Shown piece after piece: positions 1 to 35,439 of a DNA stretch of 64,000 nucleotides (position 1 is the first letter of the stretch; every line of letters starts with the position of its first letter). The DNA comes from Allolobophora icterica (Eukaryota; Annelida; Clitellata; Crassiclitellata; Lumbricidae). Below the pieces are notes generated by a model. The model made no database searches. It was not told where the DNA came from and saw only the letters and a list, made by a program, of their open reading frames with translations. Location: contig OY744605.1 of the NCBI GenBank assembly GCA_963556255.1, forward strand, positions 73,810,100 through 73,874,099. The letters are read 5' to 3'. A program made the translations under genes and the position numbers.

Positions 1-1663
1 TTTCTACAAAATTGTTTAGTCTTTGATGCATAGCCTTTTCCATAATTTTTGAGAAGTAAGAAAGTATAGAGATTGGTCGATAGTTCGACACCTCCTGCCT
101 GTCACCTTGCTTAAAAATTGGCACAACCTTGGATAATTTCAATCCAGAAGGAACAACCCCAGTTGAGAAGGAGCAGTTAATAATATCCGAAAGAATTTTA
201 GCAGTAGTACCTAGCGTTCGTACTGCTATTAATGGGTCAATTTCATCAGGACCTGTGCTACGAGTAAACTTTATAGATTTACCAAGGGTTATAATCTCCT
301 CTGGGGTTGTAGCATTGCACACAAAGGAGCTTTGCACGGATACATTCATGTACTTGTCATATGTATTATTGGAATTTGGAATTTTGTCAGCCAATGCTTG
401 CCCAACTCCAGCAAAGTATTCATTAAATGCCTGCGCCATTGTTTGAGGGTCTCTATTTATATTACCATTAATTTTTATTGAGTCAACAAGAGTCCCTCTA
501 TCCGTTTTGTTAATTATAGATTTAATGATGTCCCAAGTTTTCCTCATGTTTTGCGCATGAGTAAGAAACTCATTTGAATAGAATACCTTTTCTGCTTTAG
601 TCCTCAATTGTTTGAATTTATTGCGGTAGGCTTTATATTTGCGCTTATTCTCATCAGTTGGGGATTTGATATATTTTAAGTATAGTTTATCCTTCATCCT
701 ACAAGATTTTAGTAGTCCTTTAGTCATCCATGGCTTGCACGGTTCATTCTTTTTGTGTATCTTATTGGCCAGAGGAAATATATCGTCATAAATTTCTTTA
801 TATTTATTATGGAACAAATCATAGGCAGTTTCAGCATTATTGTTTTCAATAGCTATTCTTACAGGGGACCAGTCAAGCACATTAAGTGCTTCATTAAATT
901 GCTCAATAAGTTTGTCATTAATTACTCGATAGGTCATACTGGTTTTCCCAGATGTCCAACTCTTACCATTTCCATTTCCAATCCATACAATAATAGGCAA
1001 GTGGTCCGATATATCCGTTACCAATACTAGCGGGTCAATTATATCTTGCCAAAAGTTTGTAAAAACATTGTCTATAAGACTAACAGTAAATTCTGTTATC
1101 CTTGTAGGACAATCAACAGACGGTAGAAAATGAGATGACAGAATAAGGTTAAGAAATTCTTGAGTTAGAGCATGATCACAGTATTTTAGCAAGTTTACAT
1201 TAAAGTCACCCAGGAGAATGACTTTTTTTGTTTTCTTACTTACTAATGGAAGTAATAGGCCCATTTCAGTATTAAATACCTCTAAGGGCTGGTCAGGGGG
1301 ACGGTATATCACTCCCACAAGAAGATCAGGCCCTGTAAGTTGAGGCACTGTTATAAATAGTGCCTCATAAGACAAGATGCTAGAAGAGACATTACAGTCA
1401 ACTTCCTGAAATGCGATACCATTTTTTAGAAATATTCCCACTCCTCCTCCCCCACGAGCAATTCTCGGTTTACTAATAAATTTATATCCAGGGAGAATTA
1501 AAGTATTATCATCCAGATTATCCAGCCAAGTCTCTGTTACCGCTAGTATATCTACAGGGGCCTGAGTCAAAAGTAGTTGTATATCCTGTAATTTGGATCC
1601 TATACTTCTACAATTTATGTGCATCACTGACAACTTATTAACATGTTTGCAAAATTTATTCAT
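1..1663 (-). CDS. LINE ORF2-like endonuclease/reverse transcriptase, partial
   Basis: The open frame is read on the minus strand from Met at 1663 (a second Met at 1624); it also stays open upstream to about 1737 without another Met. Endonuclease motifs appear in order: HINCRSIGSK, then the TETWL glutamate, IYRPPDQP, LGDFNVN and the C-terminal SDHLPI histidine motif. After a linker, the RT begins with STGPDEIDPL, VVPIFKQGDRQEVSNYRPIS and ILSYFSKIMEKAM before the window ends, so the catalytic FADD box and the thumb are outside. In a LINE this protein nicks the target and reverse-transcribes its own RNA. The absence of any stop over about 550 codons is unusual next to the decayed LINE pieces elsewhere in the window. 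Confidence 0.9.
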   Translation of the reverse strand, partial: MNKFCKHVNKLSVMHINCRSIGSKLQDIQLLLTQAPVDILAVTETWLDNLDDNTLILPGYKFISKPRIARGGGGVGIFLKNGIAFQEVDCNVSSSILSYEALFITVPQLTGPDLLVGVIYRPPDQPLEVFNTEMGLLLPLVSKKTKKVILLGDFNVNLLKYCDHALTQEFLNLILSSHFLPSVDCPTRITEFTVSLIDNVFTNFWQDIIDPLVLVTDISDHLPIIVWIGNGNGKSWTSGKTSMTYRVINDKLIEQFNEALNVLDWSPVRIAIENNNAETAYDLFHNKYKEIYDDIFPLANKIHKKNEPCKPWMTKGLLKSCRMKDKLYLKYIKSPTDENKRKYKAYRNKFKQLRTKAEKVFYSNEFLTHAQNMRKTWDIIKSIINKTDRGTLVDSIKINGNINRDPQTMAQAFNEYFAGVGQALADKIPNSNNTYDKYMNVSVQSSFVCNATTPEEIITLGKSIKFTRSTGPDEIDPLIAVRTLGTTAKILSDIINCSFSTGVVPSGLKLSKVVPIFKQGDRQEVSNYRPISILSYFSKIMEKAMHQRLNNFVE

Positions 1664-1737
1664 TACTTGTGATGGGCTAATATACAAAGCCCGATTCTGG
1701 TTCTCATTATAATAGTTGCTGTCTGGGTGTTCATCCA
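1..1737 (-). mobile_element. Non-LTR retrotransposon (LINE), 5' part, cut by window edge
   Basis: The minus strand encodes the N-terminal half of a LINE polyprotein (apurinic-type endonuclease followed by the start of the reverse transcriptase) and continues beyond base 1. The reading frame has no stop or frameshift between about 1737 and base 1, so this copy is young or was intact when inserted. The order endonuclease then RT and the motif set fit the CR1/L2/Jockey range of LINEs; I cannot name the clade. Its 5' end lies about 420 bases upstream of the receptor start codon, in the opposite orientation. Confidence 0.9.
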
Positions 1738-1754
1738 ACTAGCACTAGTTGGAT
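1733..1754. repeat. Perfect 10-bp inverted repeat at the LINE 5' junction
   Basis: ATCCAACTAG and CTAGTTGGAT face each other across two bases. The site is exactly where LINE coding similarity stops and where the receptor upstream region begins. It may be a LINE 5'-end structure, an insertion scar or a promoter site; the sequence alone cannot decide. Confidence 0.6.
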
Positions 1755-2159
1755 ATGAATAACTTCAGTCTCGATAGCGAGTTTTGGTGTTGTTTGCTCT
1801 TTTAGAAGGAACTGGATGGCTTCGAAGGATGAACACTCGGAAGCCGAGCTCATAGAATTCCTGGCTCAGCAACAACAGACATCATTTCAGAGATGAACTT
1901 TTAAGGAAGACACCTTGGTGAAGTGCACTTCTATAAGCTCCAAGACCTTACAGAATCTATCGAACGCTCGGAATCACCGAAGCGTTTCAAACCTTTGCGG
2001 AACCTATAGATGTGATATCTTGAATCACTGAGGATGTGTGAAAACTTGGCGTAACCAAGCGATCGTTTTCGAATCAAGCGTGTGGAAGCGGCACTGGATG
2101 TTTGTATTGATTCAGTGAAGCGGAACTTGTGATGATTCAGTGAAGCGGAACTTGCTGAT
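1755..2159 (+). promoter_or_regulatory. 5' flank / probable 5' UTR of the GPR158-like gene
   Basis: This stretch has no coding similarity that I recognise. It should hold the promoter and 5' UTR of the receptor gene. It contains a direct 21-bp duplication (2109-2129 and 2134-2154, beginning GATTCAGTGAAGCGG) just upstream of the start codon. A TGA in frame with the start codon at 2133-2135 supports Met 2160 as the first usable start. No TATA box or initiator can be fixed. Confidence 0.4.
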
Positions 2160-25826
<23,667 letters not shown>

Positions 25827-27711
25827 AACCAAGCAACTGCCCCTATACTTCTTCTGCGATACACTCCCACGTCTACAACCACTCACAACCTTGCTCCCCA
25901 CATCCACTCACACCCTTGCTGCCCACACCCACCCCACACCCTTGCTGCCCACACCCACCCTGTAATCCGTCACTCAGTTACTCTTAACACAACTCAAATC
26001 TCACATATACATCCGCTCTCCTGCTACCCTGCATTGTTCCTGTTCTTTCCCACCCACTTACTCTCATGCTAATACCTACCCATTCATATACCATCCCATC
26101 TACTCCGACATCTAGTTGAACTAGTTCTATCCCAGTTTGTCCACTTCCGATACTCCCCCGCCCCCCCCCCCCAAAAGCACCCAACAGACGCTGACTATTT
26201 CCCAGCTCTTGGCATGCTACCCACTGATACATCAACCACGCCGGTTCTTTCATTAAAACCCCACCCAACTAACACTGATCAATTCCCCATTCTGCATTGC
26301 GTGGGACGCCCTGGTCTTGCAACGCAGAGTGTGGAGGTTCGAGTCCAGCAGGAGAGCCGGTTCTGTCTATAATCGCAACTGTCGGGCAAAATCGACCACA
26401 GCCGGCATTTCGTTGGATACTTGGCTACCAGGAACTACCTCCATCCTTCCCATCTATCACCATAACATTTTCAGCTTACTTCTATTATCTAATCATATCT
26501 CAATCCTCCTTCTTCTGCCTCCGACATTCTCTGCCTACTTTTGTCATTCCTTACGTTACTTCATCTTCCCTACTATTATCATTCCCTACTGCCACCCTTC
26601 CTTACTTGTCTCTCTCCTTACCTGACTCCTTTTGTCTCCTCGAGTCCCTCACTGTGTCCTTCTGTCCACCCCTCGCTCCGTCCGTCATTTCCGTTCCCTC
26701 ATTCTTACCCTCCTTCCTTCAACAATCCCCCTCGACTTTCCTCAATCCCATGCCGGCTGGCATTTGTGGCGGTGATGAGGACAGAGGGGTCGAAGGTCAA
26801 AGGTTGACACAGGTCTTCATCCGCATTGATTGGACGTTAAGAGCTGTTGATGGCGGTCCTTGCACGAGGCGAAGACGACAGCACAGAAGTCGTCGTTGCA
26901 CATTTATCATAATCGTCGTCGTCATCATCACGTCGTCATTATCATATTCGTTATCATCATCATCGTCATCGTCGTCGTCGTCATATTAAAGTCCACTTGG
27001 TCTACGGATGTATAAAAACTGCATTTATTTATTACACATAATTATAAGCATAAATATATCTTTATAAATCTGCATATGTGAGCCTATTTTATGCATAGGC
27101 CTATAATATGCATATATTTGCATATGTCTGTGCATAGGCATGTATAAATTAAAACTGCTTAACCGAATTTTATTTGCTTACTTAAAATACGTTTATTTAA
27201 CGACGCCGTCATATCAAAGATGATTGATGTGAATTTTATTTGCTAACAAACGGTGAATTTATACTCCCAGCTACATCTGTGACATGTAAAGAGTCGTTTT
27301 ATACTCCTTGATTGCTAACTCGTTTACTTACTTACTGAGCATCAAACGTGTGTAATATGTTCCATATACATACTCTCATCGGCTGATAATTGGATCAAAT
27401 TAATATCGTTACTCATTGACAAAAAACTCGTTTACGTATTTAATTTTATTCTTAAAACTGACGTTGACAACGCGCCAATTAATTATGACGCGAAAATTTA
27501 TATTTATTTCTATTTGCAAATTACTCGCTGACTTTTTTGTTTATTTCTTAACGTTGTAACTGTTTACAGCGATCTTGTTAATAAACTGGTTTAAATAAAT
27601 GCGCATGCCAGGCTGCGCAATGGTCGATGTTGTGTGAAATCCATGATTTTAATTGGTGACTTAGTAAACGTTGAATAACTTTTCAGGTAAAACTAAAGCT
27701 CGATCCCCTTA
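25827..27711. other. 3' flank of the receptor gene; pyrimidine-rich, no gene
   Basis: The stretch 25850-25970 repeats CCCACACCCTTGCTGCC. 26310-26370 has a tRNA-like phrase (TCTTGCAAC ... GGTTCGAGTCC) that may be a truncated SINE. 26430-26750 is CT-rich, and 26910-26985 is TCA/TCG-rich. ATTAAA at 26987 and AATAAA near 27579 are possible polyadenylation signals of the receptor transcript, not proven. Confidence 0.4.
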
Positions 27712-28373
27712 GGGGATCGTCCATTAATTATGTCAACAAATTTTAGGCAGTTTTTGACCCACATCCTGTCCCTTGTCAACAACTGTCAAACATTCAAGGA
27801 CCCCCTAAAAATTATGTCAACCCCCACCGAGAAAACAAATTACCTTTCCATCGAAAAAGAAACTTGAAATAGGCCCCTATTAGATTTTCAAAAAGAACCC
27901 CCAATATTCGCATTTAAGAGATTATGCAGCGCATTTTCTCATTAATCTTCGAACAATAGGCCTATAATTTGAAATGAAGAAAATATCGCGTTTGATTAAA
28001 TTACAGACAAAAAAGTTATAGATCACTCATAAAGACTTTCGGAATCTATGGTTGCGTTTTGATAAAATTATTGTTGACGTCAATTCATCTTGAACCCAGG
28101 GTGAGAATTGTTGGGGGTTAAACTAGGAGTTGGGGTGTGCAATGAAGACTTTACTGTGGGGTCCTAAGAAAGACTGGGGGGTCTTTCTTAGGACCCCACA
28201 GTAAAGTCTTCATTGCACACCCCAACTCCATGTAAATCAGAGTGTAACCCCCCCAGTCTTTTTCCTACAATTCTCATACTGCTTGAATCCCTCCCTCCCC
28301 TTGTCAAGAATTGTCAAACTTTTTCAAACCCCCTCCTTCCCCCATTTTTTCCACATAATGAATGGACGTCCCC
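27712..28373. mobile_element. TTA-target MITE (PIF/Harbinger-like)
   Basis: Ends GGGGATCGTCCATTAATTAT and inverted GGGGACGTCCATTCATTATG are flanked by TTA on both sides (27709-27711, 28374-28376). The TIR consensus GGGG-n-TCCATT-n-ATTATGT links it to the 5321 element. It carries the nested hairpin element 28097-28281. Confidence 0.75.
28097..28281. mobile_element. Nested hAT-like MITE with a perfect 49-bp hairpin
   Basis: The ends are CAGGGTGAGAATTGT and inverted CAGTATGAGAATTGT. Flanks CTTGAACC (28089-28096) and CTTGAATC (28282-28289) match at 7 of 8 bases. The centre is a flawless inverted repeat: 28126-28174 pairs with 28181-28229, leaving a 6-base loop. A relative without the second arm is at 58012-58366. 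Confidence 0.8.
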
Positions 28374-29162
28374 TTAAAGCGTCTTGTCGTGATTCCATTC
28401 TTGTCAACATCGGCGACACTAAGATGGATCGGTAGCTACATTGGTTGGAGCGTAGACCTACGTCAAGGTGTCCCTGTACTTAAGATAAGTTCAGATAAGA
28501 TAAGAATATTCTTCTTTATTCAACCAAAAAAATTATTGTTATCCGCATTTTGGTGTACAACCGTATAAATAAGTGGAGTCCAGGCCATAAGGCCGTACGT
28601 GAGAATGCCGGTTCGCATAGGCCTACCGGCTATCGAGGGTGGCTGAGTTTAGAGATCTACCAGTTGGTCTAGGACCTTTAAAGGAGTGGCACTGATTCAA
28701 TCGGGCAGCGATTGTGAAAGATCTCACGGGATTAATTCATTGAAAAATGAGTGGGGTCTAGGCCACACGTTCGTTAGAGAAAAACAAACATTTCCAATTA
28801 TATATGTTTTCTGCTTGAGCACCTCGCTGGCTGTCAACCTTATAACAGTATAAATACACAGTACGTCGACTCGCATTGCTGCCTGTTGACTTGTCTTTGG
28901 GGTGACGCCATTTTGAAAGTGCAATCTTGAATTATAGATTTAAGCTGACATAAACGTTTAAAACAATATTGTTAATTATAATAAAGTCCTCGATGTTGTT
29001 GTAACGTTTACAAAATATTTTATGTGATGGATTCCGGTGTATCGGCGTGTAAACGTCCCATTTTCAAAATGACAGTCGGTCACACATTCTGACTGCTGCA
29101 TCGGCCGGGAGTCGACGTACTGTGTAATTATTTATACTGTGACCTTATCTCGGTCCTGACCT
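28374..29162. other. Intergenic, nothing recognised
   Basis: AT-rich sequence with no coding similarity. A TTCAGATAAGATAAGAATATTC-like stretch near 28490 and a loose resemblance between 28690-28760 and 32170-32230 (GGGCAGCG-TGTGAA-GATCTCAC) hint at old shared repeats. Confidence 0.4.
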
Positions 29163-29780
29163 GCAGTGCCGGCCTTAGGGGCGTGCAAACCGAGCGGTCG
29201 CACGGGGCCCGCAACTTAGAAGGGCCCGAAATTGGACCCCTCCCTGTAAGCACACGTACTTTTTTCCACCCTCCCCCTACCTCCGTACGAACGGTTGTTG
29301 CACCCCCAGACCAGCTGCAGAATGTGTCAGTACCACAGGTCCAGGCAGCGACGGTCTGCACTTTAGGCCAGATTGAAGGATGAGTAATCCATGGACTCCC
29401 TGCTGAGTTGTGTGATAGTTTAATAATAGCGGTCAGAGGTAATGTGGCATACAAGTGACACCTCTCCCGCAGTTCTACTTCCTCTGATAGTACCAGATAG
29501 CTGGAAAGACTGAACTCTAGCTCACTTGAAGGCCAATCAATTTAAAGGCAACCCGTTGCCTATGCGTACGTAAATTATAAGTGAACCCCCACCCCCATAC
29601 GGAAGCACATGCATTTTGGTTACCCAACCTCCCCGCGTACGTAATATATGGATGGCCACTTAACAATCTACTAAAATGAAATGATTAGCAATGAAAAACA
29701 ATTTGACTTGCGTCATGGCCCATGGGGGGGGGGCGTACAGTATACTCTGCACGGGGCCCGAAATATCCTAAGGCCGGCAT
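29163..29780. mobile_element. hAT-like element with GCCGGCCTTAGG ends, containing a nested MITE
   Basis: GCAGTGCCGGCCTTAGG on the left faces CCTAAGGCCGGCAT on the right, and TCCTGACCT is repeated directly outside (29154-29162, 29781-29789). From about 29222 to 29660 it is interrupted by an inverted, truncated copy of the 5321-6210 MITE, whose GTGGCCATCCATATATTACG end abuts TAA. Confidence 0.75.
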
Positions 29781-29789
29781 TCCTGACCT

Positions 29790-30169
29790 TGTACCAAAAG
29801 TGTGCCGATTAACGTACCCGGCTGCTCGATCGGACTAAACTCCGGCTATTAAAATGGTCTGCTCGAAGTAGAGTTTGTGTGGCGCTGAGAAACTTGGGCG
29901 ATTGACATTACAGAACAGTAGGCCACATTACATTACATTTCTTTATACAAAACACGCGTTAAATGTCGTTGGATTACATTGACAATGGTCGATTACACTG
30001 GCTTTGTTTTGAATAGATATGATTAGATTAAGGAGATCGGTGTGAGTTGGATTAGTATGATGAACTACATTTAACTGCTAGGTAGTTTCACAGGGTCATC
30101 TCATAGGCCATATAATTATGTAGTTTGAAGATGTGGCTTCCGCATCTGGCAGATGAAACGCCTCAGACC
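29790..30169. other. Intergenic, nothing recognised
   Basis: No open frame or repeat stands out apart from ACATTACATTACATT near 29940. Confidence 0.4.
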
Positions 30170-30790
30170 AAATATATATATATTAGTTTATTGAGAAGAA
30201 AAGACAATCTGACAAAAACGCAGAAATGCTTACATGAGTGATAACAGAAAATTAAAGTTCATTAGAAAATTTTAGAATAAATTAGTAAATATTTTTATAT
30301 AATGATCTGGGAATAAAATGACAGTTGTCCTTGGGTGGGAGAGTATGATTGTGTGATCTTGGTCTTAGTTGGTGAGAGGAGAGGGGTCGGAGTGGAGGTA
30401 GGACTCGAGTTGGTGAAGTACATGCTTAGGGTTGTGTAATATGGAGAAAAGGAGTTTCGCATCGGCTATATTGGCAAGTTCAGAGACTGTTGGAAAGGAT
30501 TGTTCTAGGTAACCTAGGCGTTTGGCTCTTTTTAAGAGTTTTTCCAGGCGTTCTTTATCGGAAGCCAGGATAAGACCCACCAGGATGGGAAGGCATATAG
30601 AATTTTAGTAACGGTAGTGGCTTTGGTTACATTATGGATGGATGAGGAAGAAAGACCGTGGGTTTTGAGTTTTCTGATAGCATAAAAAGAGGAAGAGCAG
30701 GTTGCTGTGAGGTGGTCTATATGGGTTGTGAGTTTGAGATCATCCAAATGTGTTTTGGGGTCCAGCTTTAAGAAAAACGATCCTGTAACC
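30170..30790 (-). mobile_element. LINE 3' end (RT C-terminus plus 3' UTR), 5'-truncated
   Basis: The minus strand reads KLDPKTHLDDLKLTTHIDHL, then FYAIRKLKTHGLSS and ATTVTKILYAFPSWW. A frameshift near 30560 follows, then LEKLLKRAKRLGYL and KLLFSILHNPKHVLHQL. This is the usual tail of a CR1/Jockey-type RT. The (AT)n at 30172-30185 is probably the element's 3' simple tail. The 5' part is missing, as is normal for an incomplete LINE insertion. Confidence 0.8.
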
Positions 30791-30942
30791 TACCCGCGTT
30801 CGTTGCATATACCTACCTGCTGCGAAGTTTAATTAATCTGCATCGGTTTGAAGACGTCCTCACATAGGATGCTTCCTGCCATGGGTGGAGATAGAAGCAT
30901 GCATATAGAATTATTATCAAAACGGTTATTCGTTTACTTAGC

Positions 30943-31391
30943 CACTGGCGGCGATCTTGTTTCACGGGTAGAGGGGGGGGGGTACTGTTGAACTGATCTG
31001 GTGAAGAGAGTGTTGAACTGATCTGCTCAAAAAAAGAGGTAAAAAATGTTACGCGCGAATTTTTTAAAACCATTTTTGGGAAAAAACTTGATGACCTTTT
31101 GGGGGTTTCTTCAAAAAGTGGGGGGGGGGCCAAATGTATGGTGTGTCCCCCATAGGCGTAATTTGTGGGGGGTACGAGGGTACCCGTGCCCCGCACTTTT
31201 TGGACTAGGGGGTAGGCTACCGTACCCCCATTTTTTGAACAATGCCAATGAATATTTTATTATTGCGCTTTCCCAGAGATCGCATTCTCAGCCTTGTTTC
31301 GTGTATGTAAGAAATTGGTACCCCTCTGGGGTCAAGCTTTAAAGGTGGGGACTGGTCCCCTCGACCCCCTCATGATCGCCTCCCATGCTTC
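30943..31391. mobile_element. GGCGGCGATC-TIR MITE, copy 1
   Basis: CACTGGCGGCGATCTTG on the left and GATCGCCTCCCATG on the right are inverted. The interior has the (G)n GGACACACCATACATTTGG-type stretch shared with 38332-38925 and 46889-47050. An extra insert starting CATAGGCGTAATTTGTGGGG lies at about 31139. Confidence 0.65.
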
Positions 31392-31948
31392 CTTTTAAGG
31401 GAATAGTGGTTGGCCGATAGGTGAATCTCAAGGGGAATTGAATTCCATAATCTCGGGCCCGATGACTTAATGGAGAAATCCCTTAAATTGGTTCTTGCCC
31501 GGTCTGATCGGTAGGCGTCAGCGTTTCTCGTGTTGTGAGTGTGAACCTGTAAACTTAAGGTAAAGTAATCCTCTTAAGGATAATAGAAATTTTATTTCCA
31601 GGGTCTTGTATAAAAACATTAAAACTTTACTGGATTGATTAGTGTATTTTGCTAATTATTTTTGCTTAATCCTATTATTGTTTTTATGCATGCTATTTCA
31701 CTATTATTGCCATGATTATTCTCTTTTCTAAGTCTAGTTTAAACTTGTATAATTAATTATTGCTATTGATTGAATTGTATATAGCTTTATATTGTTGTAT
31801 CCTTGTGTTAATATGCTTCTGCTTTTACTGTAATGGTTTGCGGTGTGTCAAACTAAACTTGTAATAATAAACGAATACTTACTTACTTACGAACGAACGA
31901 GGAGAGAAGTAATTTATGCTCATACTGATAAATGAATTCTCCTATTTG
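31392..31948. other. Intergenic; degenerate LINE 3' region
   Basis: AT-rich sequence. TTGTAATAATAAACGAATACTTACTTACTTAC at 31858-31890 looks like a LINE tail with a short microsatellite. No gene seen. Confidence 0.4.
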
Positions 31949-31956
31949 CATAGTTC

Positions 31957-32124
31957 CAGTGCTCGAAATGGAAAATTTTACGAAACGGAACGCTAGTCAA
32001 AGATATGGGAGCATTCACGTTAATTTCATAGTATTTTCCACAATAATTCATTTGAACGGAGCGCTAATTCATTTTGACGAACCGGAACGGCGTTCCGGTG
32101 CGTTCCGGTCCATTTCGAGCACTG
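31957..32124. mobile_element. 168-bp hAT MITE with exact TSD
   Basis: CAGTGCTCGAAATGGA at the left is perfectly inverted at the right (TCCATTTCGAGCACTG). CATAGTTC flanks it on both sides (31949-31956, 32125-32132). The interior repeats GAACGGAACG motifs. A textbook short hAT MITE. Confidence 0.92.
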
Positions 32125-32132
32125 CATAGTTC

Positions 32133-33306
32133 TTATTTGCTCTAATCGCAGTAGGCCTAATTTAAACGGGCAGCGCTGGTGAAGGATCTCACCCGATCAA
32201 TTCATTGAACAAATAGCAGGGTCGAGGCCATATACGGTCGCTATAGAAAATCGCGTACATTTACATTTACAGTAAGTTAAATTCTTCGTAGATAGGGATG
32301 GTGTAATTAAATATAGCGTCGTGCACAAATGAGCGGCAAAGCAGTCAACCAGTGGATCGAACGCAGCCTAGAACATGATTGGATGAATGTTGCACGTGAT
32401 AAAAATCAAATAACATGATTGGCTAGTGACAGAAACAGATACATGTGATGACGTCAAATCCGTTGCCACAGTAACCGGCAAAGGTTCCAAGTTTTCGGTA
32501 ATGGACAGCTCGGAAGGTTTCTGCTCATATTGATTCGTTTTGTTGCTGAAAATTGATGAAGTTTAGACACAGAATTTCGACAAGGTAAAACAATAACATA
32601 TTATAATTGTTTTTATCGAAATATTTGGAAGAAACGAGACCATCGATCGTTTGAGTGAAGTGTGTGAAAGAGAAATGTTCGTTGTCGGGTAAATTTTGCT
32701 TAGACCTGAATCTTGTTATAAGAAACCATGCATGCTCGTCCTTAAATAAAAAAATTCATTACTGATGTTAAATTTGTTTAAGTAAAGTTTCACAGCTAAT
32801 TAGAAAACAATTTGCTGCATTTGTTGAAGTGAATCAGTTTAAAGAAGAGTCCAACTGAAACTTTAAATCTTGTTGTCTATTATGCGTGAATTTTTCGATA
32901 TGATTGTTATAGATACGCCTATGCCACGTGGCCCCGTGGGGTCGTCCGCTCAAAGAAACTCGATCGATTGTCTGCTCAAAGAAACTCGATCGTCTGCTCA
33001 ACGAAACTCTTGATCGTCAGTTGAAAGAAGAGTACAGCTGAAAATGAACTCAACCAAACGTTGAAAATGAACTGAACAGAAACCCGAATCAGTTGAAACT
33101 GACTCGGTTAGCGCTTCATCTGTAGGAAATCTCTGTTGAAAATGCACTGTGATCCGTTGAAAACTGCTCTCTACCAAAACAAACAAAGAATCGTCTACTG
33201 CAACAAACTGCCATGAGGCGACAGAGAAGAGGTGAGAAGCGTTAATAATAGGCCTAATCATACATTGACTTATCTTGCGCTGCTTTAATATAGGCCTTGC
33301 CTTAGC
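32133..33306. other. Intergenic, no gene recognised
   Basis: A GGGTGAGATCCTTCACC-type stretch near 32175 resembles 28695. Short repeats of CTGCTCAAAGAAACTCGATC (32950-33010) and GTTGAAAATGAACT (33035-33150) follow. Nothing coding. Confidence 0.4.
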
Positions 33307-33988
<682 letters not shown>

Positions 33989-34081
33989 GCCTTAACTATC
34001 ACCTTACCTTACCTCACTTAGCTAAACTTAACTTACCCCGGTACCTTACCTAATCTTACTTTAACTTTCTTCAGTTTTACC

Positions 34082-34605
34082 CAGACTTGTTGTCCTCGGG
34101 ACCAAGGTCTTGGTCTCGAGTGCGCTCGAGTTCGTTTTTAAAAGTCTTGGTCTTGGTTTTGAGGCCAAAAGTCTTGGTCTTGGTGTTGAGGTTCAAAGTC
34201 TTGGTCTTGGTGTTGAGGTTCAAAGTCTTGGTCTTGGTGTTGAGGTTCAAAGAAGTGGTCTTGGTCTCGCAAGACCAAGACCACGACCGGCTGTCAATAT
34301 GAACAGTCATTTAACAAAACTTAAGAATTTAAAAGTTATCAAGCATGTTTGCATCATAGCCTACAACAAATACCTACGGACGGATACAAGTCTTGTTGGT
34401 CAGGAAAACCCATCGGCAGCAGCAACTGAAAGCCCTGCCGAAACTTTTTTGAAGCAAGACGGTGTGTTAAACCATGGGAGGATTTAAAAAGACTCACGAT
34501 TTGTACATTTACATTCAGTGCTTGAATGTGCCAGCGACTTCAGCACCTATAGAACGTATGGCCGAATGTTTATGAAGCCCCACAAGGCACGTCTAAGCCA
34601 GAGCC
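34082..34605 (+). mobile_element. hAT element copy C, 3'-truncated
   Basis: The left end CAGACTTGTTGTCC, the GAGACCAAGGTCTTGGTCTC-like palindrome and GAGGTTCAAAGTCTTGGTC minisatellite match copies A and B. The core keeps VPATSAPIERM-like coding. Similarity stops near CACGTCTAAG at 34595, where a 'tatatagcgcc' repeat starts. No right TIR was found, and the left flank GTTTTACC has no partner. Confidence 0.85.
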
Positions 34606-35430
34606 CTTATATAGCGCCTCCCCAAGATACCCTCACTTTCTCTTATCTTTTCTTATCTAGTTGCCTGGTAATAAACTTTAATAATGATCATAGATTACTT
34701 TGTATTATTTTGCGATGACGTATATGTTTTTTCTGGTATAAACTGATTTGATTCCAGGGTTTCATCAGAGGCCAAGGTGTGAATGGAATCTTTTCTTGAA
34801 CACTACAGGAAAATCTTTGGGACACGCCTTAGGATGGATCAGCACTGTGGGAAAAGACACGGATCTCGTTTTCCCATGACAATCTGAGGGAACAGTAAGA
34901 AGACTCAGCTGAAAAGGAAAGTACTGTTCATCGTAAACAGATCAATTCTGTATTCAGCCTGTCGATCAATGGAGGCGATGTGCAGATGTCCTGTGTACAA
35001 ACACAAATCGCCTTCTGATTCTTCTATTTGCACGTCCAATGCAAAGCTGATACTGAACATTTACCAACAAATTAGAAGAAAATGCTCTTCTAAAGAAAGA
35101 ACCATATGTGTAAGAAGAAAATGCGTACTCTAATGAAAGGAAAAACTTACCAATTGTAGGAAGAAAGTTCCTACTCGGCTGGAAAAAGAAAATTTACCCA
35201 TGGTGCGATAAAGCGATTTAGCCGAACCACGCAGCCTATGTGAACTAAAGGTCGAAAATCCTGCTCGAGTTGACACGTGAATGCACTTCTTCCCTATATC
35301 GCTCCAGTCCTCCATCGCTCCAGTTCTCCATCGCTCCAGTCCTCTATCTATCATGATTATAACTACTCGTCCTGAAAACGAAAACCTACTACTTCTGAGA
35401 ACGAAAACCGCACACCTTATGGTGAGACTT
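34606..35430. other. Intergenic, no gene recognised
   Basis: Starts with TTATATAGCGCCTCCCCAAG, a member of the scattered 'tatagcgcc' family. The rest shows no recognisable coding potential. Confidence 0.4.
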
Positions 35431-35439
35431 AATAATAAT

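Noticed and set aside
26300..26375. tRNA gene near 26310
   Set aside because: Only the anticodon-arm and T-arm portion resembles a tRNA; no A box or acceptor stem pairs, so a SINE fragment is more likely.
26297..26989. 230-codon plus-strand frame after the receptor gene
   Set aside because: It covers a tRNA-like SINE remnant and CT-rich sequence, ends in poly-Ser from (TCA/TCG)n, and has no motif.
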